The notes beneath the pieces were generated by a model. That model saw only the letters and a list, made by a program, of their open reading frames with translations, did no database searches and was not told the DNA's origin. Below, one piece after another: positions 11,101-22,892 of a stretch of DNA of 64,000 bases. The stretch comes from Carposina sasakii (lineage: Eukaryota; Arthropoda; Insecta; Lepidoptera; Carposinidae). Position numbers and translations under genes: made by a program. Numbering within the stretch: position 1 is the first letter of the stretch; each line of letters begins with the position of its first letter. The stretch covers positions 2,418,001 through 2,482,000 of the forward strand of contig CP053167.1 of assembly GCA_014607495.2 (NCBI GenBank), given 5' to 3'.

Positions 11101-14100
11101 ATTATGATATCATCTGTAAAAACCACAAAAATATTATTAAATTTTCATACAATATTAATATAATATTACTAAACTACTTTTATGGTTACCCAACAACACG
11201 TACCAATTATTTGGTTATTGGCTTGCAACTGTTCCCGTAAAGTTTCTTCTTTTAAACATTTTATTGCAGAGCAAAATGCTGTTCCTTGGTCACAGACCAA
11301 TGCCAATGGCATAAGGCCAGAATCAGCAACAGCCGATACTATATCTTTTATTATTCTCTGCAAATGTGCCTTTTTAGTAGCACCTTTACAAAAATAAAAG
11401 GCCACAGGTTGCTGCCACTTATAGAGTGCTCCTCTAATCATAAAAACCAGCGCATGGTCTGCAAAGTCATTACCTAAGTCCACAAATCCAGTAATGGCAT
11501 CTTTGTGCTTATCGTAATGCAGTCCTGCCTCTAAAGCCACTTCGTCAAATATTATTGAGCAATATTTTTTGTTTGCTACCCAAGTGTTAACCTGCAATTT
11601 ATAAAATCAACTATGGTTAGGGCAATTACACGGTAATATAAAATGTTAACATAAAATTATTATTTGGAAAAGAATAAGCATAAAAATAAAAGTTAACTAA
11701 CTAATTTTAACTTTACATACCTCTTCTTTAATTGCTTTAAAAATTTGTGGACTGATGCCAGGTTCAATAATTAAAGGACCATGGGGGATTTTGTATGGAC
11801 CCCGTCCCCACCCTACAACAGTCATAGGACACGTGTCAATTTGTTCATTGCGACCCAAAAAAGGATAAAGCACCTGTTTTAGTAGCAAAAACTATTGGGT
11901 TTATTTATAATAAAAAAAAACTTTTCGGTAAAAATATATTTATTTTTAAACCAAAATAATTTTTTTCACAAACAAATATGCTTATTTCACATAAACAAGG
12001 ACGATTCTATATAATAAAAAAAAATACTTGGTTCTCAAACTGAAAATCATTGAGTAGTAATAATAATGCTTAAATAATATAGGTAACTATTAACTCATTA
12101 TTACAGCCAAATCTAAAGTGTCAAGCTTGATGTGCTCTTGACTGCACTAATAATTACATTAAGTCGTCTATTACAATATTATCAAGCATTTGTGCTGGTG
12201 CATTAAAGTCAATATGACGCCCTAACCCCATGTACCATACAATGGATATTATGTGCGCACAACTTCCCACAGTGCGATTGCCTGTAAGGCAAGTGCAGTA
12301 CCAATGAGCAATAGCATGTCTGTCAGTCAAATCCCGGTCTATTAAAATATAACTATAATAAATACGGGAACGGACATGGCGCGACTGAATCCGTACTCTG
12401 ACTAGCCAAACATTATTTAGCAGGATATTGCATCGCGGTAAATTGTTTAACTCGTTATCACGGTATAATTCTATATTATAAAGGCCATCGCGAAGGTGCT
12501 CGGCGCAGTAAGACTTGGCAAGCTTAATGTGATAGCTCCCTAGCGCGAAAAGAAACACTTCATCTTCAGATAAACGTGGGAAGTCTTCGAAGTTAGGAAT
12601 ATTTGCTTGCATGGCTTCAAAAGGCACTCTCTGTCTGTTAAGATTTTTCATATGCACATAATCATGCAAGTGATTGGACATGTTAATTCTAGAATGAATT
12701 ATATTTACAATCTCGGCGGCGAATCTGTTGTCAACAGCGACTCGATAATAAGCGTTTATTATGGCCGCTGCAATTTTAAAGTCACAGAACATATGACTTA
12801 ATGCACGATTAAAATACGTTTGACGCAACAACCTGAACCTATTCTTAAACTTGCCGTTGACCGCCTCAACAACCCATCTGCAAATCGTAACCAATCGGGA
12901 CTTATTTGCCTGTTCTGTTGTCAGTTGACTAGCGGTCCGGTCTTTTGTAGGTGGCATGTGGACTTCATAGCCACAAGACTGGATTACACCAATGCTGTCT
13001 CTAAAGCCCCTATCAACTATAAAACATCGCCACTGTTTAAAAACCAATGCAATGGATTTTCTTCATTCATTATTGACTGCATAATGGTAGCATCAGATGT
13101 TGTAGCCCGTAATGGACCAAGTACGTCTATTATGTAGCCATCACTGCTCACAATTATAAAAGGTTTTAAAAGATTTCGAAACTTGTGATGGCTGTAAGAT
13201 TGGCGCTGAAATAAAAAATTGGAGCATTTTTCAATATATATGTACGTTCCATCTAATATCAAAATAGCTTTAGTATTTTGCTCATCACCAAAAAACTCTT
13301 TAGGAATCAGTAAGTTTCTTTCTAGAACATTTTCTCTAGACAGATGATCTAGACCAAGATGTCTATTAACGAAATCTTGTGTCAAACATTCTCTCGCTAT
13401 TTTTAAATGGTCTTCAAATGTTCGACGTGACATCCCAAACAATGTTGCTAACCTTTCATTGCTTTCACCAGTCCTTAATTTCGTCATATAGGCCCCAAGA
13501 ACTCTCCGCGGATGTCTGTGTCTCTCAGCTAAGCTGGGTGTTTCCAATAGCATACTATTAAATTGCTCAATAGTTAGTCCAGTCCAAAAATGAAGCTCAT
13601 GGGCATCCAATCCAGTCACGGAATCAAAGCTTAATCTAGGAGCATTCATGCCGCGAATTAACATTGTTGTCATGTCCGAAACAAGCTCAGCGTTGAAATA
13701 ATTCGTCACGTTTACATTATCCAGTAATTCGTCCCAAATAATATTGGACAAATGATCTTGACACAGTCGTGTACTAGGTGGAAAATATAAGCTGTAGTTA
13801 CAAATGGCGAACAGTCTTATAGACGCGGGGATTCGCCTCAGATCCAGATTTCTGCAATGCCTATATAAACAGGTTCGCGAAGAATTAGGAGCTCTTACAT
13901 ACTCAGGGACGAAGATTTCATTTGGTTGGGCGCCTTCAGCTGGATTGTTGACAGCGACAACAACATTTTCGTCAGGAAGGTCTTGTCGATTGACATCATT
14001 GTTGGCTCTTTGCCAGCATCTGTGACATACAGCCATGATGTTATTGAAAATAACCTGGAATAAAAAAAAATACATTTAATATCCTATCACAATAAATAAA

Positions 14101-17100
14101 GATATCGTAGGACTAGGTTGCAGTGCACACAGAATATCTACTTTCTTACGACGATGATATAATGCACACCCTACGTTATATTATTTTTACAATGATTATT
14201 GTAACTCATCGTAAGCACTGTTAGACAAAGAAAAAAATAACATTACTTACTAACCTCTATTAGTCCATTTTGATAAATATAGTCAGCCACCGCTGGTGAA
14301 CTTTGTGGCAAAGTATCTTCCAAAATGTGTCTTCTCTGCCTTAGGACAGAACGCGGACACATAACACATCGGCGTCCTGTATCCATAATTGTGCCAAAAT
14401 GTTCTCAAAATCAAAGTCCTTTAACGTGCCAAGGTCAATCACAAAGATATTCTCACAGTCCGGTAAACAAGCATGGGTCGTTGTGCGTCGTAAACAAGCC
14501 GATAATGATAACCACGTGCGTAGCGAATAACAAACGAGTGACGACTGCGACTACCTGGCTGGTCGGTGCGTGTGCGGCGATACCTGAGGGTTGAGGGAGG
14601 CAGGGGAGGGGTAGGAGACGCAGGACCTCTGTGCATGTCTCGACAAGCCCAAATCGGTTTCCTGTACCTACGCTATTAGCGTAGGTATAATTATTTTATG
14701 CGCAATCTAATTAAAAAGGAAAAAAATATATAAAACAACAATGTATCATTAAACCTAAACCCCACGTATTTGAAGTACGTCGCCATAATAAAAAAATGTC
14801 TATCCTACTAGATGCTTCAAATGACACTTATTTCAAATCTGTTGGATGGTGGGGACATTTCTTCCCAAAGTCCTTTGAAATCAATTTATTTAGAGTAGTT
14901 TTTGATGGTAATATAAATATTCTCTGTAAAAATTTATAACATTTTGGACTTTGCTTCATAAAAAGCCCAATAATTTTTTCTTCAAGTGTGAACCTTCGGC
15001 CTCTGCTCTTTTTAGTGCATTGTTTAACTTGCATCCACAGCAATGTTTTTGCAATAGGGTTCATTTCTTCTGTGAGTCTCTCAAATGAATTATCTTTATC
15101 AAATTTAGTAGCTCTCTTTGCTCTTCTACTAAAATTTAATTGTCTTCTTGATTTACAGTATTCTCTATAAATGCGTTGACAATTTGGTGTCAAAGATTTT
15201 ATCTTTTGGTATAAACATATACGTTGGGTTGACTTCTTGGGTGTTTTAGTTATAGCACCTGTAAAAGACGTATTAAAATTCAATTTAGCCTAAATACTAA
15301 TAAATCTGTATGAACTTGGGACCATATTCCACAAGGAATGCTGCTGATAGAGCTAAAAGGAGACAGTTTGGAGGAGGCCTGTGCCGAAAGGCACATCATG
15401 AAGAAAATAAACATCTAGCACAGAGGTGCCAATGAAGGAGATGCAGCTGACATAATCTATCAAGTTTATTTATAAAAAAACTTACATTGAGCCATGTCTG
15501 ACTGTGTGCACAAGTTTGGCATTGTCTCCACAGTGCAGGATGTAGATGGCTGTGGACTTAAGTTTGCTACCAAGCTTTCCCTCATATTATGGGAAGTGGG
15601 TGGCATGATATCTGGAATAATCAATAAATTTATTAACATAAGTGTGATTTGAACATTGTATTGACTACACTTATGTAATATAAAGCTTACCTGATTGTAG
15701 ATTAGATGTGGCAATTTCCTTGCTTTTCTGGGCAGTAGTTGATACTAAACTTGCAAAGAAATGTAATTTTGTGGTAAATATTGTGGTTTTATTAAAACTT
15801 CACCAAAGTAACAAATATGTAATATACTATTTGACGGCCGATTGGTGTAGTTGGTAGTGGCCCTGCTCGCTGCACCATAGGTCCTGGGTTCGAATCCCGG
15901 TAGGTGCAAAAATTATCTATGTATTTATATACCGTTGCTTAGTACCCACGACACAAGACCCTAGGGATCTTAATGTGTGTGAAAAAAAAAATCACTAGCA
16001 TTACCAGTAGAGATGTTGCTTGCTGTCAATTTACTTTGAGCCATATCTGACTGTATGCACAAGTCTGGTACTATAATTTGCTCAACAGTGCAGGATGTAG
16101 ATGGTTGAGGACTTAGCTTTGATAAGATATTCCCCACATTACAGGAAGTGAATGGCATGACCTCTGTAATAACAAGTAATTTGTTCATGTAGATAATTGA
16201 AATATTCTTTTTATGTGTGTAAAATATAGGATAAGAATTATACATTTATATTGGTACTCTGGTAGTTTTCACTTCTCATAGTCTTATTATATTTTTGACA
16301 TGTATCGAAGACTACAGGTAAGTACAGGACATATCAAGACAAACAAACAAATATGCACAATTTTGCTACTACCTTTATTATACCTACCATATTTCTTTTT
16401 AGCGTGGAATGTTAAAAAATTATTAGAACTTAAATAGCATGTTGTTTATAGCTTACTTACCGGACAAATTTTTAACATATGTATGATCATAATGTTTTCT
16501 CTTTCTGGAGTAACGATCATGCTCTTTGTTTGGATTGTTATTTTCTGAAACCACATAATAGTACATTATGATGCAAGTGAGATAAGTTGGTAATTATATA
16601 CACAAAATGCTTGGTGCAAAGCAGAGTCAATGGTTTAATAATTTTTCACATAGGCTGTAGGAGTGTATTAAGTATTACATTGTCCTATAGGTACTGCAAT
16701 TTTTTATTGTGTAAAACAAATGACATTTTGAGTGTTACCACTTTGGTTTTGTTACTCAAAAATGACTCTAAATTATCGATTGAACTTTTTAATTAATCAT
16801 GTACCTATACTGTTACAGTTAATGTTCAGAGGCCGGCTAATGTCTGAATTCGAACTAAACATACCAAATCGAAGAGGCTAAAAATGTATTAGATAAAAAG
16901 CTATATTTTAAAATACATTTTTTTGATTTTGTGTATTTCATTGTTAACTTCATTAAATAAAAGAGCTGTTTTAGATATTAAGTTTAAATATATAATAATA
17001 TCACGATTCAATTAAACATGATAGCAAACAGAGTGGACTGTTCTTATCAGAGTAATATTACGAAAGTACATGTTTGGAAAAAGTAATGTTATTTGGGTAA

Positions 17101-18260
17101 GAGCATGTCGAAAACAATTATTTAAATTCTGTCTTACAAACATAGATCTTAAGTGGTGTTTTTATGTACTTACTAACAAATGGATTGTAATATTCTTTTC
17201 CGAAAATGTATAGGTATTTTTGACTTGACATTTTTAACGAGTAAATAAACAATAATGTAAAATTATTAATAAAGAAATTGGAAAAAATTATTCACCCGAG
17301 TGGGAATTGAACCCACAACCGCTGCAAAACGTGCCAGCCGCTACAACCACTAAGCCACCGGGTCAATCAATGTAAGCAAAGAATTTACAGGATTTTGATT
17401 TTGTACAAATTATTTGTAAAGCTATTTTTGGTGTTGTCTTTATTTGCAAGAAATATTGAAAAATTCGGTATCAAACATGTGAGCTTTGGTACTTATACAC
17501 ATTGCTTTTACATGCATTCACTACTTACTTTGAGCCATATCTGACTGTATGCACAAGTCTGGTACTATAATTTGCTCAACAGCACGGGATGTAGATGGTT
17601 GAGGACTTAACTTTGACACCAAGATATTCCCCACATTAGAGGAAGTGGATGGCATGATCTCTGCAATAACAAGTAATTTATTCATATACATAACGGAAAC
17701 ATTCTTTTAATGTATGTAAAATAAATAATAAGAATTAGCATGTAGCTATGTTTATAGTTTACTTACCAGACAAAATTTTAACATATGTATGGTCATAATG
17801 TTTTTTCTTTCTGGAGTAATAATCATGCTCTATAATTGGATCGATATTTTCTGAAACCACATAAAATATACTTTACAAATTAATGTCATATTAAGCATTT
17901 TTAAATTTAATATGCAAATTTTATTATGATAAGATATGTTAGGACCATATAACGTCTTAACCTACCACTGTCTTCGCAAACTTGTTCTGGAATTCCGGTA
18001 GCAATTTCATTGTCACTAAACAATGTAGGTTTAGCACCTATGTGAAGTCGCTGTTTGGGTGTGATAAAATTTTGTTCAAAATGTTTGTGGCAAACATACA
18101 ACTTGCTGATTTCCACCTTGTTTATTTGTTGTAAATGATCACAATGGGCACGAAGACACAATAACCAATTTTGGAGTCCTATCTCACTTTTCGGAAAGCT
18201 ATGTAGAATGACGTCCTTACGCCTACTTTCACAATTTCTAACACAGCACTTAGAAAACAT
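8166..18260 (-). CDS. THAP / P-element superfamily transposase gene (THAP9-like), 13 exons, probably degenerate
   Basis: Exons read from sequence: 18260-17966 (THAP zinc finger: MFSKCCVRNC, CHKHF, AKPTLF), 17850-17767, 17660-17529, 16544-16461, 16163-16005, 15744-15691, 15611-15486, 15258 to about 14828, 11873-11721, 11591-11204, 11113-10881, 9476-9410 and 9319-8166. The 15258 exon carries the FTLEEKIIGLFMKQSP...LPSKTTL region seen before the catalytic core in P and THAP9 transposases. The RNase H-like core follows: YCSIIFDEVALEAGL (first acidic residue), VIYDPPHLLKGIRNN (second) and SDPIEIFFGQVR (glutamate). All splice phases fit except between the 15258 exon, which runs into a stop with no usable in-frame donor, and the 11873 exon; an IS5-like gene lies in that intron. 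The product would bind DNA and cut it in the nucleus. The middle small exons are tandem duplicates. A single broken junction suggests recent loss of function. Confidence 0.85.
9512..9757. mobile_element. Fold-back MITE with TA target duplication
   Basis: The ends GTCAGGTCTATA and TATAGACCTGAC-like (GGATAGACCTGAC) are inverted and flanked by TA on both sides; the arms extend about 100 bases with homologous segments such as TAAGTTTAGGTTTAAGTGTG and its inverse. Half copies of the same family occur near 40705-40820 and 56318-56375. It lies in an intron of the THAP transposase gene. No coding capacity. Confidence 0.8.
9818..10711. mobile_element. Non-autonomous element with 8-bp target duplication
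   Basis: CCTTATCC occurs at 9818-9825 and again at 10704-10711, directly outside perfect 22-bp inverted ends that begin AATAGAATTATAACCTATAG. The 878-bp interior has no coding frame. Eight-base target duplications are typical of hAT and P superfamilies; the end sequence does not let me choose. It lies in the intron between exons 11113-10881 and 9476-9410 of the THAP transposase gene. Confidence 0.8.
12154..14386 (-). pseudogene. IS5-like DDE transposase (ISL2EU/Harbinger-related, DDE_Tnp_4 type) with C-terminal SWIM finger
   Basis: Two exons: 14386-14255 (44 codons from an ATG, donor GAG/GTTAGT) and 14054-12154 (acceptor TTCCAG). A CxxC in exon 1 (CVMC) and a CxxC in exon 2 (CHRC) form a zinc-binding pair across the intron. 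A helix-turn-helix region (LTIEQFN...LATLFGMSRRTFEDHL) precedes the DDE core: first D in LILDGTYIYIEKC, second in LGPLRATTSDATIM, third in FIVDRGFRDS. The C-terminus holds WYCTC...SCAH, a CxCxnCxH SWIM finger. The frame breaks once at the A-run 13021-13024: adding one base restores the conserved order GDV-FIVDRGF. Without that lesion the protein would be about 680 residues. Element ends were not found with confidence. It sits in an intron of the THAP transposase gene, same strand. Confidence 0.82.
14387..14827. other. Upstream flank of the IS5-like gene
   Basis: A GC-richer stretch (14440-14640) precedes the gene start and could hold its promoter, but no motif is certain. A short palindrome CCTACGCTATTAGCGTAGG lies at about 14668-14686. 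Nothing else recognised. Confidence 0.4.
15829..15990 (+). repeat. tRNA-derived SINE
   Basis: The head GGCCGATTGGTGTAGTTGG has an A-box-like motif and GGTTCGAATCCCGG a B-box; the body continues with CCCACGACACAAGACCCTAG. An inverted relative lies at 37390-37625. It is not a tRNA gene: the arms do not fold as a complete cloverleaf and a SINE body follows. Confidence 0.75.
17265..17366 (-). repeat. tRNA-derived SINE, second family
   Basis: On the minus strand the head reads GACCCGGTGGCTTAGTGGTTGT and contains a B-box, GGTTCAATTCCCAC, followed by a tail ending in TTTCTTTATTAAT. Related copies are at 27775-27867 (-), 41808-41952 (-) and 58690-58816 (+). Confidence 0.75.
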
Positions 18261-18639
18261 TATTGTATAATGTAAAAGAAACCATATATAGCAGCTTTGA
18301 CTCGTATAGCAACAAATTGAGGATAACCTACGGAAATAAATCGACGCAACGGTTCACTCGTCGAGAGTAATTATATTCTTTGCTCGTCAAGTACTATACT
18401 TACCACAGACTAAGTAGAGATGGTGCTCAAACTTAGTCATCCATAGTCAAAGTTGGACATAGAATAGAGAATGAATGGTAACATGTCCAAATGAAATAAT
18501 ATCATTATCTAGTGTTTATAGTTCATTCTTTGATCCATAGACATAAGTGCAAGTTTTTTAGTGTGAAGATTTGATGCCATGGCAATGACAATGACAGGAG
18601 AATGACAGTGACATCAAACCAGTACCCTGGGGTGCGTTC

Positions 18640-20967
18640 GTGTAAGCCATAGAAATGTATACAAGCTGGAAACAGCGCTTCTTACTAAAAACTGCCTCCC
18701 GAAAATTTGACCAATTTGACCTTAAAAAACTAGACGGGGAAAAAGTAGAGTGTACTCACAATTTAATTTTAATGGACATTTCATTCAATGACATTTCTAC
18801 CACGAACAACCCAACTAACACAGGAAGCATTTTAACAAACGGATAATTAACTTATGTAGAACTTAAGGTTCGTAGAAACTCTTATATGAGTTTACCGAGC
18901 ATCTTGATGCTTTATATGAGCATTTTGAAACCATTATGATGCTTTACACTTTATAAGGGGTGGATAATGGCATATCAAAATGATTTTGTAATGCCTGTAG
19001 TTTTAGTGCATCAATACACAAAGCAGCTTTGCAGCTTTCAGCTGTTTTTAGTACATTTGGCTCTACAATTGCATTTTTAAGTAGGATATAAATGCTCAAT
19101 GCTGTTTAGTAACATAAACCATTATGTCATGTAAATGCCATACAGCTTTTAGCTGTTTTTTATGTCTAAGGGTCTACAATAGCATTTTTAAATAGTAAGA
19201 TAATGCCTAATGCTGCATAATAGCATAAACTTGTGCTATTATAATGCGGCGCAATTCCATTCTACAGCTTTGGGCTGTTTTAGTGCTCTTCGTTATTTAA
19301 TAGCACTTTTAACTAGTAAGGAAATGCCTAGTATTGCTAAGTAGCATAAACGTGAATCAATGTAATGCTTGCATTTTTGAAGGTCAACTGAGTTCTTTTA
19401 AACAGCAAATTTTTATGGTGGATACATAATAATTAATAAGTAAAGATTAGATTATCCGTTTCTAAAGAAAAGTAGGAATAATTGTAGAGAACCCAATGGA
19501 ATTTGTATTGGCCTAAATATAGGTAACATAAAATTTGCACAATTTACATTACACATTTACAAAATATAAAAGGATGGTCTTAGCCATTGTGATATTGTCC
19601 GTGATCCTAAAGACCTGGAATGTAAATTGGTATATTTACGAGTATATAATTATGAATACTTATATTTCGTACCACTATTGCATACGTACAAATAAGATAC
19701 GTTGTTTTAAGTGCTTTAGTGTCTTATTTAGATTAAAGGGATTTAACAACTATTAAATAAATAACCATTTAATATCTTTTATTTTATTTGCACAAGTTTT
19801 TCCATCGTTCTTTGAAGCTGAGCATAAGAACGATAAATGTTTTTGTAATGAACGACAAATGTTTTGTGCTCTATCTGCCAGTAATTGATCCAGTGATATA
19901 ATATTTCGGTAGCTGTAACGTTACTATAATCCATACGTGGGTTTCCTTGATTATCTGAAAATTTAAATTTTAGCACCTATACTAACTAGTGATTACAAAA
20001 TATTAGTGACAGGCGCCACCAAGCTAGGCGTTTAAACCTTTTTTGGGTCCACCAAAAGCTACGCAGAGAAAATTATCACTAAAATTAATCCGCTTAGTAA
20101 ATGGCCGCAGTAGGCGTAAAAGCGAGACAGACAGAGTTTCTTTCACATTTATAATGTTATATATGATAATAAAAAGTATAACATTTCAAAATAAATTCAT
20201 TGTAGGGTCGGTCTCTTGTTATGGAAAAGTATGTGCACCCTACTCAAAATATACAATACACAGAAAATGTTTAAAAAGTAGCTTCAGAAGCAAATATTGG
20301 GATTATGAGGATAAGCAACTAACTAAATAAAGTTTTGTGACAAATATTTAAAAAAGCAAGAATGAATATTGCCTAAAATTTGTCGTTTAAGTTTTTGCCT
20401 AGGGCCATAGTTTGGAAATTCAATTTTGTACTTACGAGTGATATAATAAGTTGGATCCTGGATGCCACTCGCTTCTGCAACCACGAACAATACATTTCAC
20501 TACTGTATTTATATCAATACCACCAAAATATCTTATTTAGTCCACACAAATATGCGAAGCGATTCAAACAAATCGACTTGACATGATTTGACAAAATTGT
20601 CATGTGCTACCCAGGGATACCATTACATAGCAACAGAACATTCCTTAAAATACAGAATTTTTGCTACCGCGAAGGTTTGTTTTACTATATTATGTACACT
20701 TTATTTATAATACAAATTACATTAAATACATTTCATTACTATATTAAATATGTAAACATTTTCAAAACGAATCCAAGTTTTTCATGATAATATTATATTT
20801 ATGCCTTTTTCAACGTCTTTACTTACATTATAGGGTATTTTTTTGCTGTGTAAGGGATCCCTTGTGGGAAAACAAGGGGGGGAGGCTGTCATTTTTTCAT
20901 GTTTCAATTTCTTGTTCAGAGCTTGGAATCCATCCTAAGAGGAGATACCAAATCCCTGGTGTAAGCC
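18640..20967. mobile_element. P-like element inserted in the Harbinger end, 8-9 bp target duplication
   Basis: The sequence GTGTAAGCC stands at 18640-18648 and 20959-20967 and occurs once in the intact Harbinger end, so 18649-20958 is an insertion that duplicated 8 or 9 bases. Its ends read (C)ATAGAAATG and GAGATACCAAATCCCTG; counted with an 8-bp duplication they are CA...TG, like P elements, with only weak inverted similarity. The 2.3-kb interior has three degenerate repeats (19031-19380), a 58-residue minus-strand terminal exon candidate (about 19955-19782) and a minus-strand segment near 20503-20443 encoding CIVRGCRSEWHPGSNLLYHS, reminiscent of a THAP start. No complete gene. Confidence 0.75.
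19031..19380. repeat. Degenerate tandem repeat of about 111-122 bp
   Basis: Three units, starting near 19031, 19142 and 19264, each run from a CAGCTTT-GCTGTTTT motif through AATAGCATTTTTAA and AATGC(C/T)TAATGCTG to an AGCATAAAC end. It lies in the P-like insertion and has no coding potential. Confidence 0.7.
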
Positions 20968-21256
20968 GGCGAAATCTTAGCCGGTCTAAAATTTAAACTG
21001 ACTAAATGTTAAACACCCCGTTCAAGCACTCCGCGAGGCGAAAACTTAAACTGTCAAAATTTATCCGACCCGTTCACGTTCGTCCGCTGGTATAAATTTT
21101 CGCCTGGCTAGGATAAATTCTAGCGTGCTTTTTAGGTCGCGAAATCTTATCCTGCTGTCAGATTGACACTAATGACAGCTGTCTGTTGTTTTTTGCTCGA
21201 TTCGCGCCTTGATTGAATATTTTAGAAAACTTTGAATAATTTTATTGTATTGGATC

Positions 21257-22197
21257 ATGGATGAAATTTTGATGCAAATTGTTGTTGATGAAAGGGGCAG
21301 AATGATTTACGACGATGAAGGTAGAGTTTGCCTCCAAAACAATGGTAAGTAAATACTCGAAACACATTTTTAAGAAACTCACAAAATTACTCATTGCCTC
21401 AAAATACTATCATCTAATCACTTTCTGCCTTATTTATTTGTTTATTGCATTGTTATTTTCATGTTGCATTAATGTGCGTCTGAAAAGGGAATTGGGTGTT
21501 TTATGTTATGTTTTGTCAACAGATACATTGTTGGTGTTGCAATAAACTATGTAATAATAACAAAATGTATTCTATTGCTTGCTGTGTATCTGTTGAGAAT
21601 CCCGGTTTCCTATGATATGAAGGAATGTACCTACTGTTATAACTGATAATTTAACTGTTTTTTGCTTTTTCTAGGTATATTGGAATTTGTTTCATTGGAC
21701 CGCTTACCACCAAGTTTTTTGCATGGTATCCATTTTATAAATATTTACATTTTATAGTGTTAATTATCCAAACTGATCGCACCAATGTCCATAGTTATTT
21801 AATATTGGTTGGCACCTATCTTGGTACTGGTACATACCACTTCAAAATTGTTCAGACAACACTTTTAAACCCTTGCAGCTCACCACACTTTGTTACGAAT
21901 AATGTGCATTTAACTACCATTATTAATGTGTGCATGTCGCATGATTATAATACATTCAGGACAGTGGAAATCATAAAAAAATATGCACATATAATATAAT
22001 CTTTATATTCTAGAAGACATTGCATTTCTGAGGTATTAATATTTGTACCCATTTGGTTTTTACAGATCAAAGTTCACAAATGCAAACATCCATAGAGGAT
22101 GCCAGCACCAGTGGAATTATTATTAATATTACTGTTTTCGAACACTCGCCGATCTCCAACAGAACCAGGGTATCCAGTAAATATGTCGATAAATTTT
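21257..22197 (+). pseudogene. Truncated accessory gene of the Harbinger element
   Basis: Exon 1 (21257-21343) encodes MDEILMQIVVDERGRMIYDD and a few more residues before a GTAAGT donor. A second exon (acceptor TTTTCTAG near 21675) encodes GILEFVSLDRLPPSFLH, and a third (near 22066) begins DQSSQMQTSIEDASTSG before running into antisense nuclease sequence at about 22120. The second protein of Harbinger elements is usually a Myb/SANT-like DNA-binding protein; I cannot see that domain here, so the assignment is from position only. Confidence 0.5.
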
Positions 22198-22892
22198 AAA
22201 TCTGGAGTCGCAATTGCTTGAAGTAGCATGGCATAGAAGCATTTTCGGCATGTATAGACATTAGGTGCTTTTATTTCAATAAAAGTGCCATCAATTGCAC
22301 CAATGACAGCTTCTAACCCCGCAAAACTTTTAAATTGTTGTTTTATTTCATTCCTTAAGGTAACTGATGGCCATTTTATAATTCCATGGGCAATTTCGAT
22401 AAATTGAATCGTTCCCCAACAGATCTAGAAAAGAATAAAGCCTTTAATCTGTGCATATGACATTTTGATGTATGTTATGACAATTTTACATTGAGCATTA
22501 ACATCATAATATTTATGAATAACCTGAATGATTCTGGAGTCGCGAGCAACCATAGAATTGACAATAATTGCTTTCGTACAGGTATATTTTCACTAGGACT
22601 GTAAAGTAAGGTCAGGACCCAGACTATTTTCCAGGGCTTCAAATGCAGTATAACGCAAGCGGAAATGGCTTTGGAACTCTTTCTCGGTATAATTGGAGAC
22701 AGTATTTTCTACGTAGTTCTCGATCCTTGTTGCTTTTTCCTTTAGGGAGGTTAAGACTTGTAAGAAAGTCGCATTTTCCTCTTCATCATCATCACTATCT
22801 AAATTAATATCAGCGTGCCACATTTTTTGAAGGTTTTCCATCGCAAACTGAAATATTACACCGACAAATTGATATCTCGTGTTCCGGTCCAT
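22120..22892 (-). pseudogene. HARBI1-like nuclease (Harbinger transposase), broken
   Basis: The ATG at 22892 opens a frame through EKEFQSHFRLRYTAFEALEN, typical of the helix-turn-helix region before the nuclease. The frame shifts near 22592 and continues as IPVRKQLLSILWLLATPESF. After a short intron (about 22525-22430) the catalytic segment shows AVIGAIDGTFIEI (first aspartate) and FTGYPGSVGDRRVF (second). The protein stops at about 22120 in the internal deletion, so the third catalytic residue is missing. A frameshift plus the missing C-terminus make it inactive. Confidence 0.85.

Larger units (their letters stand above)
15486..17850 (-). repeat. Tandemly duplicated exon block of the THAP transposase gene
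   Basis: Two exon types are repeated. Type A (84 bases) encodes HDYYSRKKKHYDHTYVK-like peptides at 17850-17767 and 16544-16461. Type B encodes LSPQPSTS...PDLC-QSDMAQ at 17660-17529 (132 bases), 16163-16005 (159 bases) and 15611-15486 (126 bases). The intron sequence after the type B exons is also duplicated, so whole genomic blocks were copied rather than exons alone. An exon of 54 bases (15744-15691) resembles the 3' extension of the 159-base copy. Confidence 0.85.

Noticed and set aside
13017..13047. Possible programmed -1 ribosomal frameshift (slippery T TTA AAC on the minus strand at 13035-13041)
   Set aside because: Slippage there would give FLN-QWRC-FIVDRG, losing the conserved GD before FIVDRGF. 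A one-base deletion in the A-run 13021-13024 explains the break better and restores the motif.
14651..14690. Possible terminator or regulatory hairpin CCTACGCTATTAGCGTAGG
   Set aside because: A short palindrome with no run of T and no gene end beside it; rho-independent terminators do not apply in a eukaryote.
11894..14765. Inverted ends of the IS5-like element (GGGTTTA at 11894 and TAAACCC at about 14758)
   Set aside because: Only about seven bases match and no target duplication is evident, so boundaries were not claimed.
20443..20503. A THAP gene starting inside the P-like insertion
   Set aside because: The CIVRGC...LLYHS peptide is suggestive and a GTAAGT donor follows, but there is no in-frame ATG and no following THAP exon could be found; it is mentioned only as weak support.
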